64,000 bases of DNA. Source: Rhodanobacteraceae bacterium ZG21-1 (GTDB taxonomy: Bacteria > Pseudomonadota > Gammaproteobacteria > Xanthomonadales > Rhodanobacteraceae). Every line of letters starts with the position of its first letter. Positions within the stretch are counted from its first letter, which is position 1. Below the pieces are notes generated by a model. It worked only from the letters and a program-made list of their open reading frames with translations. It had not been told where the DNA came from and made no database searches. The position numbers and the translations under genes were made by a program. Below, in pieces: positions 7,503 through 14,911 of this stretch. Location: the NCBI GenBank assembly GCA_021390615.1, contig JAJEJU010000022.1, forward strand, positions 62,001-126,000. Direction: 5' to 3'.

Positions 7503-8040
7503 CACCACCCAAGAGCTGGAAGCCATCGAGATTGCTGCCGCTCAATACCGGGCTTCGCGTGACAAGCTGCGCGATCTGACGACGGCTCTCAATACGGCTC
7601 TGGAGACCATCAAACGCAGCTCGCTGCCCACGCTCCGCAGCACCATGGAAGCCGTCATCAAGCATGAGGCTGAGCTGCGCGAGGCCGTGCATGCCAGCCC
7701 GAAGGAGCTGTGGAAGCGCAAGCGCACTCGCACAATCCATAGCATCAAGATCGGATGGGGCAAGCGTCGCGGCGTTGTCGAGTTCGACGACGAGGCCAAG
7801 GTGATCGAGCGCATCCGACACTTGCTGCCGGAAGATCAGGCCGAGCTGCTGATCCGCAGGAAAGAGTCGGTCCATAAGCCGGGCCTGTACGACTTGTTGG
7901 CATCCGACCTGAAGCGCCTCGGCATCACCATCGGCAAAGACAGCGATGCGGTGGTCGTGAAGGATCTGAATAGCGAGCTGGATCGCGCGCTGGAGAAACT
8001 GTTGGACGATGCCGCCAAGACTGCGGACGATGTGCAATGA
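7492..8040 (+). CDS. gam: Gam-like host-nuclease inhibitor
   Basis: A 182-residue protein with the layout of Mu Gam, a Ku-like protein that coats DNA ends against RecBCD. An N-terminal coiled-coil region (about 5-75) precedes a basic beta segment (RTIHSIKIGWGKRRGVVEFD), then IERIRHLLPEDQAELLIRRKESVHKPGLY and LKRLGITIGKDSDAVVV, matching the order of Gam-family conserved blocks. Position before gp16 and mor is also as in Mu-like phages. Similarity is by pattern, not alignment, so the call is moderate. Confidence 0.6.
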   Translation: MTTNTTQELEAIEIAAAQYRASRDKLRDLTTALNTALETIKRSSLPTLRSTMEAVIKHEAELREAVHASPKELWKRKRTRTIHSIKIGWGKRRGVVEFDDEAKVIERIRHLLPEDQAELLIRRKESVHKPGLYDLLASDLKRLGITIGKDSDAVVVKDLNSELDRALEKLLDDAAKTADDVQ

Positions 8041-8435
8041 ACTGCGCCTCGATTCTAAGAAAGGCGCGCGCATGCCTGCGGCTGGCGGCTTCATCTAACG
8101 CGCATGAGGCAGGGACGGCACTGCACCAGGCATATGCCATGCTGGAGCAGCTGCAGTGCGACCCCCAACGTGCATTAGAGAGCAAGGAAGCCACGTGCTG
8201 GCGACCTATCACGGATGCTCAGCCCGTGCCCCTCGTCGACGTCCTGGTCAGCGCGCTGCAGTCGAATGGCGAATGCCTGGTTTATCAAGCCTGGCGGCGA
8301 GGGGTCGACCTAAGTCAATTTTTGCTGACCAGCACCGAGGATCCGGTGCCTGGGCGTGTCTATGCCTACGCGGAGGAACCGGTGCCGGCGGATCCGCCGA
8401 TCGACTTGCTAGAAAGCGCTGGGCTTGTGGGCTGA
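8037..8435 (+). CDS. DUF2786-like phage protein
   Basis: A 132-residue protein overlapping the Gam-like gene by ATGA. Residues 5-37 (ILRKARACLRLAASSNAHEA, then ALHQAYAMLEQ) resemble the DUF2786 helical pair found in phage early genes. The rest is acidic and Pro-rich (EDPVPGRVYAYAEEPVPADP) and probably partly disordered. Molecular role unknown. Confidence 0.55.
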   Translation: MNCASILRKARACLRLAASSNAHEAGTALHQAYAMLEQLQCDPQRALESKEATCWRPITDAQPVPLVDVLVSALQSNGECLVYQAWRRGVDLSQFLLTSTEDPVPGRVYAYAEEPVPADPPIDLLESAGLVG

Positions 8436-8437
8436 TC

Positions 8438-8851
8438 ATGACAGTGGCAGCGCAGAGATACTCGCGATGGACCGCCTCAGAAGATGCGGTGCTTTCGAAG
8501 CATTGGCCTGTCGTCGGCACAGTAGGGTGCGAGGCATTCCTGCCCGGGCGAACCAAAGAGTCAATCCGTCATCGAGCAGTCCAATTAAAGCTATCTATCA
8601 GCGTCGACGCCCGCATAGGTTGGATGGCTAAAGCACGCGCAAACAGGCCGTCAGAAAACTACACGCGCGAGATCGCATTTTGGATCGCATGCCATGTGCT
8701 ACGCCAGCAGCCTAACGTGCCATCCATTGAGGCATTCATGGAACGCTGGGGCTTTTCACTCGCGACCGCATACCGCTGGCGTAGATGGGCGCTTGATCAG
8801 CTCGAAGCGATCCAGGCGCGCACGGGCAAGCATAGGACTCACCACCCATGA
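8438..8851 (+). CDS. SANT/Myb-like DNA-binding phage protein
   Basis: A 137-residue protein from ATG 8438. Residues 6-55 (RYSRWTASEDAVLSKHWP, then FLPGRTKESIRHRAVQLKL) match the SANT/Myb pattern of three helices with spaced Trp residues, as in phage GcrA- or SANT-type regulators. A second helical unit at about 98-125 (AFMERWGFSLATAYRWRRWA) looks like an HTH. It lies just before gp16 and mor, so a role in early-to-middle transcription is plausible but inferred. Confidence 0.6.
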   Translation: MTVAAQRYSRWTASEDAVLSKHWPVVGTVGCEAFLPGRTKESIRHRAVQLKLSISVDARIGWMAKARANRPSENYTREIAFWIACHVLRQQPNVPSIEAFMERWGFSLATAYRWRRWALDQLEAIQARTGKHRTHHP

Positions 8852-9333
8852 GCAAGAACAAACGCCCCGATGACATGCGCTATTCCGAGCTGGCTGCCAT
8901 CCACGTGCTGGCTAAACGGCTCGACATGGACCAGGACACCTACCGCGCCATGCTTCACCGCATGACCGGCCAGTGCTCGTCCGGTGACCTGGACATGAAG
9001 GGGCGGCGCCTGGTGCTCGATGAAATGCGCCGGCTGTCGGGTGAATCGACCACGCATGCGGCCATCGATACCAGTGCGCCGAATGCGCCGCAGCAGGTGC
9101 GCGCGGACACGCGGGCGATGCTGACGAAGGTACAGGCCATCCTCAAGGCGACTGGTAAGAGCTGGAACTATGCGCACGGCACGGCGCGCCGCATGTTCAA
9201 GGTGCAGCGCGTGGAGTGGTTGCGCGCCGATCAGCTGCACCGCGTGGTGGCAGCGTTGAACTATCAGCAGGAACGGCAGCGCAAGGCTGACGCGTCCGCG
9301 CAGACGGAACATGCCCATGAACACACAGACTGA
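8848..9333 (+). CDS. gp16/GemA family regulator
   Basis: A 161-residue protein with the Mu gp16 (GemA, DUF1018) pattern: YSELAAIHVLAKRLDMDQDTYRAML near the start, DMKGRRLVLDEMRRL in the middle and LRADQLHRVVAALN near the end. GemA of Mu modulates host gene expression and gyrase-linked functions. It overlaps the previous gene by ATGA and the Mor gene by 17 bases, the usual order in transposable phages. Confidence 0.88.
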   Translation: MSKNKRPDDMRYSELAAIHVLAKRLDMDQDTYRAMLHRMTGQCSSGDLDMKGRRLVLDEMRRLSGESTTHAAIDTSAPNAPQQVRADTRAMLTKVQAILKATGKSWNYAHGTARRMFKVQRVEWLRADQLHRVVAALNYQQERQRKADASAQTEHAHEHTD

Positions 9334-9733
9334 ATTCGCCCTGGGCGAAGTCGACACGGACGACATGCTCGCCCACCTGGACGAGCTGGAGCTGCCGAGC
9401 CACAAGTGGGCCGGCGTGCTCGCGCAGATGATCGACATCCTCAACAGCCATTTTCAGCGGCACGGGCGCAATGCTGATGCGGCGATCATCGAATCACAGC
9501 AGATCGTGCTGGAGATTGCGCAATACCTGGGCGGCCGGCCGCTTTACTTGCCGCGCGGCGATCGCCTTCGGGCTGCGTTAGTCGCGCGCCAGATCTACCT
9601 GCAGCACGACGGCCGCAACGTCGAGTTGCTGGCCGAGCGCACTGGCTACAGCGTCCGGCATATCCAGCGCATCATCGCCGAGCAGCATCAGCTGCATATC
9701 CGCAAGCATCAAGGGCGCCTGTTCGCCGATTGA
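9317..9733 (+). CDS. mor: Mor/C-family transcription activator
   Basis: A 138-residue protein of the Mor/C family, dimeric activators that bind dyads upstream of middle and late promoters and recruit RNA polymerase. The acidic N-terminal part (about 8-70) contains the dimerisation segment; the C-terminal HTH is visible at about 100-130 (NVELLAERTGYSVRHIQRII). ATG 9317 is preferred to 9311 because ACGGA lies eight bases before it. No second activator (C) gene is seen, and the same dyad precedes two downstream operons, so this one protein may drive both. Confidence 0.88.
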   Translation: MNTQTEFALGEVDTDDMLAHLDELELPSHKWAGVLAQMIDILNSHFQRHGRNADAAIIESQQIVLEIAQYLGGRPLYLPRGDRLRAALVARQIYLQHDGRNVELLAERTGYSVRHIQRIIAEQHQLHIRKHQGRLFAD

Positions 9734-9805
9734 CCATGCAGGCTTGTCGCGTAGGCGGCCAGCACCTACGCTTGTTCTATCGTCGGCATTTCTAGCCCGT
9801 CATCC

Positions 9806-9826
9806 TGCGACAGCCGTCGCACCCAC
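9806..9826 (+). promoter_or_regulatory. Activator dyad of the lysis/head promoter
   Basis: TGCGAC-AGCC-GTCGCA is a perfect inverted repeat, followed by CCCAC. The whole 21 bases recur at 21344-21364. A TAAACC at 9831-9836 lies at the same offset from the dyad centre as TTTAGT at 21369-21374, so these are candidate -10 boxes. The likely binder is the Mor protein encoded just upstream. The rest of 9734-9905 holds no gene. Confidence 0.7.
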
Positions 9827-9905
9827 GCCCTAAACCTAACTCCCTAGTCTGATCACGTGCCGCTGTGATGGCGGTTGCGCATCTCACTTACGGGAGTGTG
9901 GGGAA

Positions 9906-10232
9906 ATGGGCGATTTGAAGTCTCGTTTTATCGAGCGGTTTGAAGCGTTCGCGTCGGCGCTCGATGGCCTAGGCCGCATGGCTCTGTGGGCGCTGCTTTC
10001 GCTGCTGCTGCTCGCCGTGATTGCGGTCTATATCAATCCGGCCAAGATCGGCAGCTATCTGTGGATCGTCAGCAAGCTGTCGCTTGCTGCCGTGCTCGGC
10101 TATTGCTTCGACCGCGCAGCGAATCCAGACGCGCGGCCGTCGCAGCTCCAGGGCCTGGAGCAGTCGATGGCCTTCAGCCGACGTGCGCTGCTGATCGCGG
10201 CAGCGCTTGTCTCGGCGGGGTTGATGCCATGA
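9906..10232 (+). CDS. Putative phage holin
   Basis: A 108-residue membrane protein with two clear hydrophobic segments (about 24-43, LWALLSLLLLAVIAVYI; 50-65, YLWIVSKLSLAAVLGYC) and a third near the C-terminus (about 91-107). It matches the putative-holin type found in Mu-like phages and leads the lysis cassette. GGAGTGTGGGGAA precedes ATG 9906. It is the first gene after the activator dyad. Confidence 0.8.
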   Translation: MGDLKSRFIERFEAFASALDGLGRMALWALLSLLLLAVIAVYINPAKIGSYLWIVSKLSLAAVLGYCFDRAANPDARPSQLQGLEQSMAFSRRALLIAAALVSAGLMP

Positions 10233-11002
10233 GTCCGCGCGTATTTCAGATCCTGCTGATCTGCAGTGCGCCGGTGCTTGCTTTCGTCGGCGCCTTTCTC
10301 ATGGCTTCGGCCGGCCATCTGGAGCAGGCGCGCCAGAATGATCCGCGCAGCCTGCTGCAGCGATCGCGCATCGTTCGACTGATGCGAGCTGGCATTGCCC
10401 TGACTTTCGTCGCGCTGCTCGCGCTCGGCGGATCGGTTGCGCATGCGCAAGAGCATGTGCCGGATGTCTCGGCGCGCTATCGGCTGATCGTCGAGCAAGC
10501 GGCCGCCGAGGTATGGGGCATCGAAGCGTCCCCTGCGCGCCTGGCCGCGCAGCTGCATCAGGAATCGGCATGGAATCCGAACGCGCGCAGCGTCGTCGGC
10601 GCCGAAGGCTTGGCGCAGTTCATGCCGGCGACCGGCAACTGGCTGGCGCAGATGTTCCCCGAGCTGGGGCCGTATGACCCGCTGGACCCGACCTGGTCAG
10701 CGCGCGCCGCTGCCGTCTACGACCATTGGCTATATGCGCGGCACCCGGGTGACGGCACGTGCAGTCAATGGGCCTTTGCCTTGAGCGGATACAACGGCGG
10801 CGAACGCTATTTGCTCGCCGAACAAGCCCTGGCGGACAAGCATGGCAAAGATGGAAGGCGATGGTTCGACAACACCGCCGACTATCGCGCGCGATCGGTC
10901 GCGGCGTGGAAACAAAATCGCGCTTACGTCCACAACATCCTATTGACGCTGGAGCCGGCGTATATCGCCGCCGGCTGGGCCGGCAAGGCGGCTTGCGTAT
11001 GA
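10229..11002 (+). CDS. Lytic transglycosylase endolysin
   Basis: A 257-residue protein with a C-terminal SLT-type transglycosylase domain. The catalytic glutamate is E112 in LHQESAWNPNARS, followed by GAEGLAQFMPATG and LSGYNGGERY, standard for the family. It cleaves peptidoglycan during lysis. Oddly, two hydrophobic stretches precede the enzyme: residues 5-28, and 52-72 ending in AHAQ, which looks like a signal peptide placed after a first membrane segment. The start overlaps the holin stop (ATGA). Confidence 0.85.
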   Translation: MSPRVFQILLICSAPVLAFVGAFLMASAGHLEQARQNDPRSLLQRSRIVRLMRAGIALTFVALLALGGSVAHAQEHVPDVSARYRLIVEQAAAEVWGIEASPARLAAQLHQESAWNPNARSVVGAEGLAQFMPATGNWLAQMFPELGPYDPLDPTWSARAAAVYDHWLYARHPGDGTCSQWAFALSGYNGGERYLLAEQALADKHGKDGRRWFDNTADYRARSVAAWKQNRAYVHNILLTLEPAYIAAGWAGKAACV

Positions 11003-11463
11003 CCATCAAGTCTGTGCTGACCGACGTCGCCATCCTCGCCGCTGCGGCTGCCATCAGTTTCGGAATCGGCTACGCGCGCGGCGATATCGACGGCAACGCC
11101 AGCGGCCTGTCCAAGGGCAACGCGAAGCTGCAGACGGTAGAGACCAGCCTGCATACGTCCGAGGACAACAACCAGCGCCTGCAGACGTCGCTCAACCAGG
11201 TGCAGCGCCAGCTGGCCCTGCAACGTCAACAGCTGCAGGACGCCCAGGCCGTCGCCTCGGCCGCCCTCGCTCAGCGCGACGTCCTGCAGGGCCAGCTGGC
11301 GGCCAGCGCCGCCCAACGTATCGCTACCGATAGGAAGATTGCCCATGCGACCCCGGATTGCGCTGCGCTTGAGCAGCTGGCTATTTGTCCTGATCTCGCT
11401 CGCCGGCTGTGGCCTGCACCAGGTCAAGCCGATCGCGCCCCAGGCGGCGCCGACGATCATTGA
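10999..11463 (+). CDS. Rz-like inner-membrane spanin
   Basis: A 154-residue protein with one N-terminal membrane anchor (VLTDVAILAAAAAISFGIGY) followed by a long coiled coil at about 40-110, rich in Gln, Leu and Ala (LNQVQRQLALQRQQLQDAQA). This is the i-spanin layout. The o-spanin gene starts within it in another frame, the classic Rz/Rz1 nesting. Its start overlaps the transglycosylase stop. Confidence 0.82.
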   Translation: MTIKSVLTDVAILAAAAAISFGIGYARGDIDGNASGLSKGNAKLQTVETSLHTSEDNNQRLQTSLNQVQRQLALQRQQLQDAQAVASAALAQRDVLQGQLAASAAQRIATDRKIAHATPDCAALEQLAICPDLARRLWPAPGQADRAPGGADDH

Positions 11464-11680
11464 GCAGCCGGTGCCTGCCTATCTGCCAGTCGACCATCGG
11501 CTGACCGATCTGCTGCAGGAGCCGGCGCCCCCGGCCGCACACTGCAGCTATCAGGGACTGCCGGCGATCTGCGTGCTCGATGGGCTGACGTCGATCGAGA
11601 GCTGGCGCGCATTGCTGCAGCAGGCGAACGCCGATCGCGCGACGACGTCGAAAATCACCACGCCGGAGCCCGACAAATGA
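11345..11680 (+). CDS. Rz1-like outer-membrane lipoprotein spanin
   Basis: A 111-residue protein with a lipoprotein signal: SSWLFVLISLAGC, with the lipidated Cys in LAGC. A Pro-rich mature part follows (KPIAPQAAPTIIEQPVPAYL), as in o-spanins. It overlaps the Rz gene by 119 bases in a different frame. AGGAAG lies before ATG 11345. It pairs with Rz to fuse inner and outer membranes. Confidence 0.8.
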   Translation: MRPRIALRLSSWLFVLISLAGCGLHQVKPIAPQAAPTIIEQPVPAYLPVDHRLTDLLQEPAPPAAHCSYQGLPAICVLDGLTSIESWRALLQQANADRATTSKITTPEPDK

Positions 11681-11862
11681 GCCTCGCGCAGGACATTGAC
11701 GCGATGATTCGGCGCTGTCATGGAGACGTCAGCGACCTGACGCGCAAGATGCGGACGCTTCCGCCTGGCGAGCGGGCCATTGTCCGCGTGCATGCGAACG
11801 TCAAGGAAGCGCTCGCCAACGAGCTGCGCCGGCTACTGGATCGGCACAGCGCGCATGGATGA
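11677..11862 (+). CDS. Small helical phage protein
   Basis: A 61-residue, mostly helical protein (DIDAMIRRCHGDVSDLTRKM, then KEALANELRRLLDRH). Its start overlaps the Rz1 stop by ATGA and its end overlaps the TraR-like gene, so it is probably expressed. No family is recognised. Confidence 0.55.
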   Translation: MSLAQDIDAMIRRCHGDVSDLTRKMRTLPPGERAIVRVHANVKEALANELRRLLDRHSAHG

Positions 11863-12094
11863 CATGATCGACATGGCACAAGCCGCCGAGCAATACGACC
11901 GCGACCAGGCGCTGCGCGCGCAGGCGATTCGGTGCGCCGAGAGCTTCGCACCGCGTCAGACGGGTATCGATGGCACATGCATCGACTGCGACGGCGTGAT
12001 CGAACCCGAACGGCTGAGCACGCTCGGGCGTAAGACAAGCCGCTGCGCCAGCTGCGCGCAGGATCATGAAATGCGCATCAGGGGACAGCGATGA
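11855..12094 (+). CDS. TraR/DksA-type zinc-finger protein
   Basis: A 79-residue protein with an N-terminal helix (MIDMAQAAEQYDRDQALRAQ) and a C4 zinc finger: CIDCDGVIEPERL, then CASC, with spacing C-x2-C-x17-C-x2-C. This is the TraR form, a shortened DksA that enters the RNA polymerase secondary channel and mimics DksA with ppGpp. It could redirect host transcription to phage promoters. Phages carry such genes widely; the position inside the lysis-to-terminase block is typical of Mu-like phages. Confidence 0.8.
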   Translation: MDDMIDMAQAAEQYDRDQALRAQAIRCAESFAPRQTGIDGTCIDCDGVIEPERLSTLGRKTSRCASCAQDHEMRIRGQR

Positions 12095-12384
12095 ATGCCT
12101 CGACCGGCGATGCAACGCTCTTGCTGCTGATCGTCGCATTGATCGGCTTGCTGGCGTTGTGCATCGGCATGGTGATCGTGGTGCGCGAAAGCCGCCTGAT
12201 GGACAAGCGGCTGACGAAGCTCGAAACGCTCGTCGACGTGCTGCCATCACAGGATGATCTCGAACACCTTCGCAACAACATCAATGCCATGCGCAGCGAG
12301 CTGGCTACCGTCAATGGGCGATCGCAAACGATGGCCGAACTGCTGCGCACGATACACAAGCATCTATTGGAGCATGATCAATGA
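12091..12384 (+). CDS. DUF2730-type phage membrane protein
   Basis: A 97-residue protein with one N-terminal membrane segment (LLLLIVALIGLLALCIGMVI) followed by a coiled coil (RLMDKRLTKLETL; LEHLRNNINAMRSELATV). It fits DUF2730, a small protein seen before the terminase genes of Mu-like phages. The start overlaps the TraR-like stop and the end overlaps the next gene. Confidence 0.7.
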   Translation: MNASTGDATLLLLIVALIGLLALCIGMVIVVRESRLMDKRLTKLETLVDVLPSQDDLEHLRNNINAMRSELATVNGRSQTMAELLRTIHKHLLEHDQ

Positions 12385-12686
12385 AAACGTGGGCAGAGAA
12401 GCTGCGGGAGGATCGGCGCTCTTACATCCTGATCATTCTCTCGCAGGAGAAAGGCTATTCGATCAACACCACCAACCTGCAACGGGCGCTGCATCACGTC
12501 GGGGTGCTTTCCTCGCACGATGATGTGATGACCGATACGGCCTGGCTGCGCGACCAGGGCCTGGTCAAGTTGGAGCCCGTGCCGGAGGTCGAAGGTCTGT
12601 TGATCTGCGGTATCACGGTGCGCGGCAATGATGCCGCTGCAGGCGTCGTCGAAGTGCCCGGCGTGAGCCGGCCGCAGCCGCGCTAA
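12381..12686 (+). CDS. Winged-helix phage protein (Mu gp26-position)
   Basis: A 101-residue protein: WAEKLREDRRSYILIILSQE, then a winged-helix pattern (YSINTTNLQRALHHVGVLSS, DVMTDTAWLRDQGLVKLEP) ending in a beta wing (LLICGITVRG). This resembles the conserved small winged-helix proteins next to the small terminase in Mu-like phages. DNA binding is likely. Function in packaging or regulation is not established. Confidence 0.65.
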   Translation: MKTWAEKLREDRRSYILIILSQEKGYSINTTNLQRALHHVGVLSSHDDVMTDTAWLRDQGLVKLEPVPEVEGLLICGITVRGNDAAAGVVEVPGVSRPQPR

Positions 12687-12689
12687 GCC

Positions 12690-13244
12690 ATGCCGCGCGC
12701 AAGTTCCATCAAGCGCCTGCCGGACGACGCGCGCCGCTTTATCGAGCGGCTGTTGCGCGAGGATCGGTTGACGATCGATCAGAAGCTGGAGAGCTTCCGC
12801 CGCGAATTTCCAGAAGTCGATGCGCCAAGCCGTAGCGCGCTCGGCCGGTACGCGCAGCAGTTCGCGGAGCTGGCCGGGCGCATGCGTGATATTCGCGAGG
12901 TGGGCACGGCGATCGTCGGCGAGCTGGGCGAGGATCCGAACGATCGCGCGGGCCAGCTGCTGGTCGAGACTGTGACGACGGCAGCGACGCATATCGCCTT
13001 GAACGCCACCGACCCGGAAGCCAAGGCGATGTCGATCAAGGAGATTGGCATGCTCGCGCGCGCCGCACGCAATGTGATTGACGCGCGTCGCATGAGCCTG
13101 GCCGAGCGTCAGGAAGTCTCCCGGCTCGCACGCGAAGAACTGCAGCGTGAGCAAGAAAGCAACCTGCGAGCTGCCGCTAAGGCGCAGGGCATGGATGAGG
13201 ACCAGGTGCAGTTCTGGCGCAAACAAGTGCTGGGCATCGGCTAA
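12690..13244 (+). CDS. Small terminase-like protein (Mu gp27, DUF3486)
   Basis: A 184-residue, largely helical protein. The N-terminal segment SSIKRLPDDARRFIERLLRE, followed by LTIDQKLESFRREFPEV and PSRSALGRYAQQF, is the DUF3486 signature, an HTH-bearing protein taken as small terminase. It recognises phage ends before packaging. Its stop overlaps the start of the large subunit (TAATG). Confidence 0.85.
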   Translation: MPRASSIKRLPDDARRFIERLLREDRLTIDQKLESFRREFPEVDAPSRSALGRYAQQFAELAGRMRDIREVGTAIVGELGEDPNDRAGQLLVETVTTAATHIALNATDPEAKAMSIKEIGMLARAARNVIDARRMSLAERQEVSRLAREELQREQESNLRAAAKAQGMDEDQVQFWRKQVLGIG

Positions 13245-14911
13245 TGGCACCGACGCTGAAGCCCCTGGGCAATACGCTGCGCGTCATCGAATGGGACGAG
13301 CTGCCGGCCAGCGTGCGCGAGATTCGCGACGGCTTCGATCCGCTGGCCGACGGCGTGCTGATGGCGCATCAGGTGGCGTGGCTGCAGATCCATGCTGCGA
13401 TCAAGGTCGCAGCCAAGGGGCGCCGCACGGGCATTACGTTCGCTGAAGCCCTGGACGATACGATCAAGGCAGCATCCCGCAGGTCTGCAGGCGGCGACAA
13501 CGTCTATTACATCGGCGACACCAAAGAGAAGGGTCTAGAGTTCGTTGGCTATTGCGCCAAGCTTGCGCGCGTCATTGCGCAGGCTCAAGGGCAAGGCGTT
13601 TCCGGCATCGAGGAATTCCTGTTCGAGGACCAGGACGAAAACGGCCGGACTCGGCACATCACGTCCTATCGCATCCGGTTCGCCAGCGGCTTTCAGATCA
13701 CTGCGCTATCGTCGCGCCCGGCGAATATCCGCGGCCTACAAGGCAAAGTTGTCATTGATGAGGCTGCGTTTCACCAGGACGTACAGGGTGTGCTCGATGC
13801 TGCGACGGCACTGCTTATCTGGGGCGGCGAGATCGCGATCATCTCCAGCCAAAACGGGCGAGCCAATCCCTTTAACCTGCTGATCATTGATATCGAGGAC
13901 GGCCGCTATGGCGAAGACGCCGTGGTGTTTCGAGTCACCTTCGATGATGCGGTAGGGAATGGACTGTACGAGCGCGTTTGCCTGATGAAGCGGTGGACGC
14001 CGACTGCTGAAGGCAAGCGCAAATGGTATGCGAAGATCCGCAGCGGCTATGGCGCGCGCAAGGCGGCCATGCGGGAGGAACTGGACGCGATCCCGCGCGA
14101 TGGCAACGGCGTGTGCATCCCGGGCATATGGATCGATCAGGCCATGGTGCAAGGTCGCAAGGTGCTGCGCCTCGCGCTCGACAGTGACTTCGTTTCCCAG
14201 CCCATGGAGCAGCGCGAGGCGTATGTAGAGGATTGGATCGCGCGTTACCTGCTCCCCGAGCTGGCGAAGCTGGACCCGAATCTCCGTCACGTGTTTGCGC
14301 AGGACTATGCGCGGCATCGCGACTTCTCGATCGCTGGTCCCATGTGCATCGAGCAAGACATGCGGCGCTCGGTCCCGTTCGTGATCGAAATGCATAACGT
14401 GCCCACGCGGCAACAAACGCAGATCGTCTGGACCATGATTCGCAGGTTGCCCCGCCGTAGCGGTGGAGCGATGGACGCCACCGGCTCAGGCGAGACCTTC
14501 GCGGAATACACGGCAGACGAATTCGGCAGCAGCGTGCACCAGGTCAAGCTAAGTCGAGCATGGTATGGGCTATGGATGCCTAAACTCATCCAGGCGCACG
14601 AAGATGGCGTGATCGACTATCCGGCCGATGCCGATCTCGGCGCCGATGTGCGCGCCATCGAGGAAATCGATGGGATCCCGCTGATCACTGCGCTTCGGCG
14701 CCAGGATCTCAAGGATCCCGACCTGCAGCGTCACGGTGACTTTGCCGTGTTTCTGGTGCTGGCCTGGTTCGCGACGCTCAACCTTTCCGCCCCTATGGAA
14801 TTCCAGTCCGCCGGCCGGCGTGATTCCTTCAATTCCCTGCGCGACTTCGGCGGCGATGTAAGCGGCTTCGGTTCGGTCGGCGGCGGCAATGACTTCGGTG
14901 GTTACGTATGA
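13244..14911 (+). CDS. Terminase large subunit (Mu gp28-like)
   Basis: A 555-residue packaging motor. The ATPase half has a Walker-A-like KGRRTGIT at about residue 60 and a Walker-B-like KVVIDEAAF at about 167-175. The nuclease half contains acidic RNase-H-type positions, for example MDATGSGETFAEY at about 409-421. Length and order match Mu gp28. It translocates DNA into the procapsid and cuts it, by the headful mechanism in Mu-type phages. Confidence 0.88.
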   Translation: MAPTLKPLGNTLRVIEWDELPASVREIRDGFDPLADGVLMAHQVAWLQIHAAIKVAAKGRRTGITFAEALDDTIKAASRRSAGGDNVYYIGDTKEKGLEFVGYCAKLARVIAQAQGQGVSGIEEFLFEDQDENGRTRHITSYRIRFASGFQITALSSRPANIRGLQGKVVIDEAAFHQDVQGVLDAATALLIWGGEIAIISSQNGRANPFNLLIIDIEDGRYGEDAVVFRVTFDDAVGNGLYERVCLMKRWTPTAEGKRKWYAKIRSGYGARKAAMREELDAIPRDGNGVCIPGIWIDQAMVQGRKVLRLALDSDFVSQPMEQREAYVEDWIARYLLPELAKLDPNLRHVFAQDYARHRDFSIAGPMCIEQDMRRSVPFVIEMHNVPTRQQTQIVWTMIRRLPRRSGGAMDATGSGETFAEYTADEFGSSVHQVKLSRAWYGLWMPKLIQAHEDGVIDYPADADLGADVRAIEEIDGIPLITALRRQDLKDPDLQRHGDFAVFLVLAWFATLNLSAPMEFQSAGRRDSFNSLRDFGGDVSGFGSVGGGNDFGGYV

